The position numbers and the translations under genes are program-made. From Arthrobacter roseus (GTDB lineage Bacteria; Actinomycetota; Actinomycetes; Actinomycetales; Micrococcaceae), in NCBI RefSeq assembly GCF_016907875.1, contig NZ_JAFBCU010000001.1, forward strand, positions 1,550,001-1,614,000: a stretch of 64,000 nt of DNA, read 5' to 3'. Shown here one piece after another: positions 59,549 to 64,000 of this stretch. Numbering within the stretch: the stretch's first letter is position 1; each line of letters opens with the position of its first letter. The notes beneath the pieces were generated by a model. It was not told the DNA's origin, made no database searches, and saw only the letters and a program-made list of their open reading frames with translations.

Positions 59549-61069
59549 CTACCGTCCGTTGGACACGAGGTCCTCGGCGTAGGCTACGAGTGTACGCACT
59601 GCGACGCCCGTTCCTTCTTTCGGGGTGTAACCGTGCGGCGCAGCCTCGTTGAAGGCAGGTCCGGCGATGTCAAGGTGGCCCCACGGGATGGCGTGTCCGT
59701 CGAATTCCCCAACGAACTCCCGCAGGAACGCAGCAGCTGTCATCATGCCGCCCATCTTCTCTCCGACGTTTGCAATGTCGGCGACCTGAGAGTTCAGACT
59801 GGAACGGAGTTCTTCCGGAATCGGCATGGCCCAGAACAGTTCGCCGGCCCGGTCGGCGGCAGTAGCCACGGCGTCTCGGACGATCTTGTCGCCCATGACA
59901 GCCGATGTCCTCTTGCCCAAAGCGACCATCTGCGCGCCGGTGAGCGTTGCCACGTCCAGGACGATGTCGGGCCTTTCTTCACTCGCCGCTGCGATGCCGT
60001 CAGCCATGACCAGACGTCCTTCAGCATCGGTGTTCAGGACCTCCACTGTCCTTCCACCGTAGGTTGTCATGACATCCGATGGCCGTTGAGCCGTCCCGGA
60101 GGGCATGTTTTCTGCTATGCATAACCACGCCGTGACCTTGATCGGCAATCCCAGCTCAGCGATCGCCAGAAGTGCGTTGAGGACGACGGCGGCACCAGCC
60201 ATGTCGCATTTCATGGTCTCCATGCCCGCCGGCGGCTTCAGTGAAAGTCCGCCAGAATCAAAGGTGATGCCTTTGCCCACAAGAGCGAGCTTCTTCGCAG
60301 GCTTCGACGGCGAGTACTCTACCTTGACCAAACGTGGTGGCCTCGACGATCCCTTGCCGACGCCCATGAGACCGCCGTAACCGTCCTTTTCGAGTTTCTT
60401 CTCGTCGAAAACGGTGACCTTGACGGGCAATGAGCGGGCCAGTTCTCTGGCGGCAGAGGCGAACGTCTCGGGGTAGAGGTGACTTGGGGGACGGTTGACT
60501 AGGGTGCGAGTGGCGTTGACCGCCTTTCCAAGAATTTCCGCGCGGCGCAGCGCAGCGGAAACGGCTGGTTCCGCGGCCACCGGAGAGTGAACTGTGACCC
60601 TGCTGACGGGTGCCTTGAGCGAGGCTGCAGTCGAATGCCTGTTTTCGGTGTAGACGTAGGCTCCCAGTGCAGCGCCCTCAGCTATTGCCGCTACGGCGGC
60701 CACCGTCGGAGCCGGAATGGCGATAACGACGGACTCAACGCCCATGAGGTTCCGGATGGCAGCGCCGGCTGCTCTGCGGAGAGTCTCTTCATCGGTTGCC
60801 GTTTCCTTGCTCCCCAAGCCGGTAAGCACGATAACGTCCGCCTCAGCCCCGCTGAGGCCGGGCAGGCGAGTGACCTCATCCGCCTTGCCGCTCACGCCAA
60901 GGGAGACGAGTGTACTGCCGAGCGCGCCGGTGGATTTCTCGGAGAGACCGCTGTCCAGAAGCACTGGACCGTCGGTTCCCTGTATGACGCCAAGGACCAG
61001 GGCTTCACACCTGATTTTTCGGACGTCCTTCGCCGTTGCTGACAGACTGAACTCGCTTGCTGTGACCAC
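59549..61069 (-). CDS. pepA: Leucyl aminopeptidase (M17 family)
   Basis: A 506-residue hexameric metallo-aminopeptidase. The metal site is GKGITFDSGGLSLKP, with KCDMAGAAVV and the signature NTDAEGRLVMADG. It would finish peptides made by proteases such as the nearby tricorn enzyme. The start is GTG 61069 with GAGG about ten bases upstream. A 193-base gap separates it from lpd and holds nothing clear. It is divergent from gcvT. Confidence 0.95.
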   Translation of the reverse strand: MVTASEFSLSATAKDVRKIRCEALVLGVIQGTDGPVLLDSGLSEKSTGALGSTLVSLGVSGKADEVTRLPGLSGAEADVIVLTGLGSKETATDEETLRRAAGAAIRNLMGVESVVIAIPAPTVAAVAAIAEGAALGAYVYTENRHSTAASLKAPVSRVTVHSPVAAEPAVSAALRRAEILGKAVNATRTLVNRPPSHLYPETFASAARELARSLPVKVTVFDEKKLEKDGYGGLMGVGKGSSRPPRLVKVEYSPSKPAKKLALVGKGITFDSGGLSLKPPAGMETMKCDMAGAAVVLNALLAIAELGLPIKVTAWLCIAENMPSGTAQRPSDVMTTYGGRTVEVLNTDAEGRLVMADGIAAASEERPDIVLDVATLTGAQMVALGKRTSAVMGDKIVRDAVATAADRAGELFWAMPIPEELRSSLNSQVADIANVGEKMGGMMTAAAFLREFVGEFDGHAIPWGHLDIAGPAFNEAAPHGYTPKEGTGVAVRTLVAYAEDLVSNGR

Positions 61070-61139
61070 AGAGATCGTTCCTCACTTCCTCGAGAGATAG
61101 TTCCCTATAGATCGTAGTCTCTCGGTCCAACCCCTGATG

Positions 61140-61145
61140 TACGGT
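61140..61145 (+). promoter_or_regulatory. -10 box TACGGT, predicted leaderless gcvT mRNA
   Basis: TACGGT ends seven bases before ATG 61153, with no ribosome site. Confidence 0.5.
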
Positions 61146-61152
61146 AACAATC

Positions 61153-62298
61153 ATGACTGACACAAATTCTGCATCCCCTGAAGCCGTCGAGTCCGTGTTG
61201 CTCGAGGGTCCGCTCCATGCCTGGCACGTTGAGGCTGGTGCCCGTATGGCCGAATTCGGTGGGTGGCTGATGCCTCTTCACTACGAAGGAGGTGGCGTGG
61301 TTGCCGAGCATAGTGCGGTGCGCAGCTCCGTTGGCCTCTTCGACGTTTCGCACCTCGGAAAGATCCTCGTGAAGGGCCCGGGCGCCCTGGACTTTGTCAA
61401 CGGCACGCTGGCTAATGATCTACGAAAAATTGGAGTCGGCCAGGCCCAGTACACCATGGCGTTGAATGAGACCGGAGGGGTCATCGACGACCTCATTGCT
61501 TACATTCGTTCGGAGGAAGAGATATTCCTCATTCCCAACGCAGCCAATTCGGGAAAAGTCGCGGCCAAGTTGGTAGCGGCCCGCGAAGAGTCCGGCGCGG
61601 GGATCCAGATCACGGACCAGCATCGTGATTTCGCGGTCTTCGCTCTCCAGGGACCAAAGTCTGCGGAGGTCCTCGGAAACCTTGGGCTGGAGTTACCGAC
61701 AGACTATATGGCCTTCATCGACGTTAGCTGGAAGGGCATGCCGCTCAGCGTGTGCCGTACGGGTTACACGGGCGAGCACGGATATGAATTGGTGCCACGC
61801 TGGGAGGATGCCCTCACCCTGTGGGAAACGATCTCGGCGGCTTCTACAGCCTATGCAGGCCGTGCTGCCGGTCTTGCTGCCCGCGACACGCTTCGGACGG
61901 AAATGGGCTATGCCCTGCACGGGCACGAACTGACGCCAGATATTTCTCCGGTGGAGGCGCGCGTCGGATGGGCCATCGGATGGAAGAAGGATGCCTTCTG
62001 GGGTAGAGACGCGGTGACGCGCATCAAGGCGGAGGGAGCGCAGAGGAAAGCCGTTGGGCTGCTCGCGTTGGAGAGAGGGGTTCCGAGAGCGGACGTGAAC
62101 GTCTTGGGAGCCGACGGCGGCGTCGTCGGGCGAACAACGTCCGGAACGTTCTCGCCAACGCTTCAGAACGGTATCGCGCTGGCACTTGTTGACCCCTCGG
62201 TCCAGCTCGACGACGAGCTCGCGGTGGAAATTCGCGGAAGGAAGCTTGCAGTGCGTGTGGTTCGCCCCCCGTTTATCGAAACCGGAGTCCGCGGCTAA
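61153..62298 (+). CDS. gcvT: Glycine cleavage T-protein (aminomethyltransferase)
   Basis: A 381-residue folate enzyme that takes the aminomethyl group from lipoyl H-protein to tetrahydrofolate. Motifs are GARMAEFGGWLMPLHYEGG (in part), EHSAVRSSVGLFDVSHLG, the aspartate-containing NGTLANDL, and GYTGEHGYELV. ARDTLRTEMGYALHGHEL matches the C-terminal substrate site. gcvH and gcvP are not in the window. A terminator hairpin follows. Confidence 0.95.
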   Translation: MTDTNSASPEAVESVLLEGPLHAWHVEAGARMAEFGGWLMPLHYEGGGVVAEHSAVRSSVGLFDVSHLGKILVKGPGALDFVNGTLANDLRKIGVGQAQYTMALNETGGVIDDLIAYIRSEEEIFLIPNAANSGKVAAKLVAAREESGAGIQITDQHRDFAVFALQGPKSAEVLGNLGLELPTDYMAFIDVSWKGMPLSVCRTGYTGEHGYELVPRWEDALTLWETISAASTAYAGRAAGLAARDTLRTEMGYALHGHELTPDISPVEARVGWAIGWKKDAFWGRDAVTRIKAEGAQRKAVGLLALERGVPRADVNVLGADGGVVGRTTSGTFSPTLQNGIALALVDPSVQLDDELAVEIRGRKLAVRVVRPPFIETGVRG

Positions 62299-62319
62299 TA
62301 CATCAAGCCATAGAAAGCA

Positions 62320-62350
62320 GGAGGCACCCGGAATGAATACGGGTGCCTCC
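62320..62350 (+). terminator. Hairpin terminator after gcvT
   Basis: A perfect 11-bp inverted repeat GGAGGCACCCG/CGGGTGCCTCC (62320-62330 with 62340-62350) with a nine-base loop, 22 bases past the gcvT stop. Only a short T run (TTT) follows. Confidence 0.75.
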
Positions 62351-62388
62351 GGCGTTTAAGATGGGGTCTAGTAGTGAAAGGGGCAACG

Positions 62389-63420
62389 ATGTTAGATGCA
62401 GGCGAGTTATACAGCGTTAACGCTGCGCTCGACCGAGCCAAGACACTGACAGGTCTGCCGATGATCGCGGGGTTTACCGGCTTCGCTGAGGCTGGGCAGG
62501 TCGTGTCTCAAATCCGTACGGAACTTTTTGACTCCCTGGATCACGAACTTGTTGCAAGCTTCGACGCCGACCAGTTGCTCGACTACCGGGGTAGGCGTCC
62601 CCGCATCACCTTTAAGGAGGACCACCTCACGGGGTACCGTCCGCCGAGACTTGAGCTGTACCGGCTGCACGATGGACTCGGTCAACCGTTCCTGTTTCTG
62701 ACCGGATTTGAACCCGACTATCAGTGGGAACGATTCATCCGCGCAGTGCTGTTGCTCGTTGACGAACTGGATGTTTCATTTGTGACATGGACCCACTCCA
62801 TCCCGATGCCGGTGCCGCATACTCGCCCCTTGGGGGTGACCGTGCACGGCAATCGGCCGGATCTCATCGAGGGCGCATCCACCTGGCGTCCGACGGCCGA
62901 GCTCGCGGCGTCGGTCGGTCACCTTCTTGAAGTTCGTCTCGTTGAGGCAGGGCACGATGTTGTGGGCTACGTCGTTCACGTTCCCCACTACTTGGCCGAG
63001 GCAGAGTACCCGCAAGCGGCCGTCGCGGCCCTGGAGTATCTGGGCGCCTCAACGGCGCTAATGTTGCCCACTGACCGGCTTCGCGAAAGTGGTCGGGAAG
63101 TGGAGCGTCAAATTCGGGAACAGGTTGAAGGCTCCAACGATGTGATGGGCGTAGTCACGCGGCTGGAGCGCCATTATGACGAGCATGCTGAGAGTCGCGT
63201 CCGGCGTTCGTTGCTGGTCAAGGATAACGACGAGCTTGCGGACGCCGATGAGTTGGGTGCGGCAGTCGAGGCCTATCTTGCGTCGACAGATAGCCACGAG
63301 AGAACCCCCGGGGCCGCTGGGGACAGCTCCAGGATACTGGGTGAGGCAGCCCCGGACAGTGCCCCCGACTGTGATCTCACGGATCAGGTCGGTCCGACGC
63401 CGGACGGCGACGAAAGCTGA
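62389..63420 (+). CDS. PAC2 family protein (proteasome assembly chaperone-like)
   Basis: A 343-residue protein with the PAC2 fold found in actinobacteria and archaea: MIAGFTGFAEAGQ near the N-terminus, RRPRITF, FLFLTGFEPDYQWE, SIPMPVPHTRPLGVTVHG (in part) and VGYVVHVPHYLAEAEYP. A coiled region (about 225-300) and an acidic, disordered tail end it. The family relates to eukaryotic proteasome assembly chaperones; the role in bacteria is not settled, and no proteasome genes lie in the window. ATG 62389 has AAAGGGG close upstream; GTG 62374 is the alternative. Confidence 0.88.
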   Translation: MLDAGELYSVNAALDRAKTLTGLPMIAGFTGFAEAGQVVSQIRTELFDSLDHELVASFDADQLLDYRGRRPRITFKEDHLTGYRPPRLELYRLHDGLGQPFLFLTGFEPDYQWERFIRAVLLLVDELDVSFVTWTHSIPMPVPHTRPLGVTVHGNRPDLIEGASTWRPTAELAASVGHLLEVRLVEAGHDVVGYVVHVPHYLAEAEYPQAAVAALEYLGASTALMLPTDRLRESGREVERQIREQVEGSNDVMGVVTRLERHYDEHAESRVRRSLLVKDNDELADADELGAAVEAYLASTDSHERTPGAAGDSSRILGEAAPDSAPDCDLTDQVGPTPDGDES

Positions 63421-63428
63421 CGGGCACG

Positions 63429-64000
63429 GTGCATGCGGGACGGGATGGGTGGTCCACCGGTGGCAGGCGGGCCTGGTTCATCTGGGGCGCGGCAGTTTTT
63501 GCCTATCTCGTGGCCGTCACTCAACGGACCACATTCGGCGTGGCTGGCTTGGCTGCTACGGAACGGTTTGACGTCAGTGCTTCGATTCTCGCTATGTTCA
63601 CCGTGGTGCAGATTCTGGTCTACGCGCTGCTTCAGGTGCCTGTTGGTGTCCTAGTGGACAGGTTTGGCCCAAGAGCCATGATCGTCAGTGGCGCATTTTT
63701 GATGGCCTGTGGGCAGCTGATGCTAGCAACGGCGGATACCGTGTCGGAGGGCGTTGCCGGGAGGTTGCTCGTGGGTGCCGGTGATGCAACGACGTTTGTG
63801 TCTGCCTTGCGCCTGCTACCCGTTTGGTTTATCCCACGACGAATCCCTGTCATGACGCAATTCACCGGAATGGTAGGGCAACTCGGGCAAATCGTGAGCG
63901 TAGTTCCTTTTGCCGTCGTTTTGAGGTTTTTTGGCTGGGGACCTGCTTTTACTTCGGCGGCGGCATTGTCCGTTGTAGCTTTTGCCGTCAGTCTTGCAGT
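63429..64000 (+). CDS. Major facilitator superfamily transporter (partial)
   Basis: The frame is open from GTG 63429 to the right edge, 190 codons, so the C-terminal half is missing. Six or so membrane helices are visible, starting at AWFIWGAAVFAYLVAV. The MFS loop motif appears as GVLVDRFGPRAM between helices 2 and 3, and GRLLVGAGDATTF matches helix 4 of the family. The substrate cannot be read. The gene follows the PAC2 gene by eight bases, so it is probably in the same operon. Confidence 0.82.
   Translation, partial: MHAGRDGWSTGGRRAWFIWGAAVFAYLVAVTQRTTFGVAGLAATERFDVSASILAMFTVVQILVYALLQVPVGVLVDRFGPRAMIVSGAFLMACGQLMLATADTVSEGVAGRLLVGAGDATTFVSALRLLPVWFIPRRIPVMTQFTGMVGQLGQIVSVVPFAVVLRFFGWGPAFTSAAALSVVAFAVSLA

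Noticed and set aside
1-64000. Mobile elements, prophage or transferred islands
   Set aside because: Gene order, codon use and gene content look like a uniform actinobacterial core; no transposase, integrase or flanking repeats were seen.

Overview
The window is a core-genome segment from an actinobacterium, most likely the family Micrococcaceae (an Arthrobacter-like organism of only moderately high GC). This rests on gene order, GTG starts, TANNNT -10 boxes, DivIVA/SepF, polyphosphate glucokinase and a tricorn-type S41 protease. MurE lacks the arginine motif that marks diaminopimelate-adding enzymes, which fits the lysine-type peptidoglycan of this family. I see no tRNA, rRNA, CRISPR array, insertion sequence, prophage or other mobile DNA. 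Every gap between genes is shorter than 300 bases.

Layout. (1) 1-11,170: a partial membrane protein, an alpha/beta hydrolase, PlsC acyltransferase, type II DAHP synthase, a PknL-like Ser/Thr kinase with PASTA repeats, a LysM-transglycosylase, an Rv2175c-type DNA-binding protein (in mycobacteria a PknL substrate), a polyprenyl diphosphate synthase, a lipoprotein, DNA polymerase IV and a DUF3040 protein. (2) 11,300-32,210: the dcw cluster, reading rightward: MraZ operator, mraZ, rsmH, ftsL, ftsI, murE, murF, mraY, murD, ftsW, murG, murC, ftsQ, ftsZ, a pgeF interrupted by an in-frame stop, yggS, sepF, yggT, divIVA, lspA and rluD. Most genes from rsmH to ftsQ abut or overlap by a few bases, so this is one long wall-synthesis and division operon with extra signals before ftsZ and divIVA. 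(3) 32,260-41,220: dnaE, a membrane protein, hisD, nrdR, ppgK, map, a 54-residue SPOR-like protein and panB. (4) 41,400-47,950: a nitrogen block with glnA2, glnE and glnA1, then an RDD membrane protein. (5) 48,050-59,360: DUF4191 protein, lipA, lipB, a degenerate kinase, a tricorn protease, and the lipoyl enzymes E2 and Lpd. LipB/LipA attach and build the lipoyl cofactor used by E2. (6) 59,550-64,000: leucyl aminopeptidase, gcvT, a PAC2-family protein and a truncated MFS transporter.

Most of this is ordinary housekeeping DNA and I found no clear new multi-gene system. Observations worth a second look are: at least eleven genes with a TANNNT box only 6-7 bases before the start codon (predicted leaderless mRNAs); an overlapping back-to-back -10 palindrome; the nonsense codon in pgeF; six 33-bp tandem repeats in the E2 gene; a probable pseudokinase; the small SPOR-like protein; and palindromes upstream of ftsZ and glnA1.
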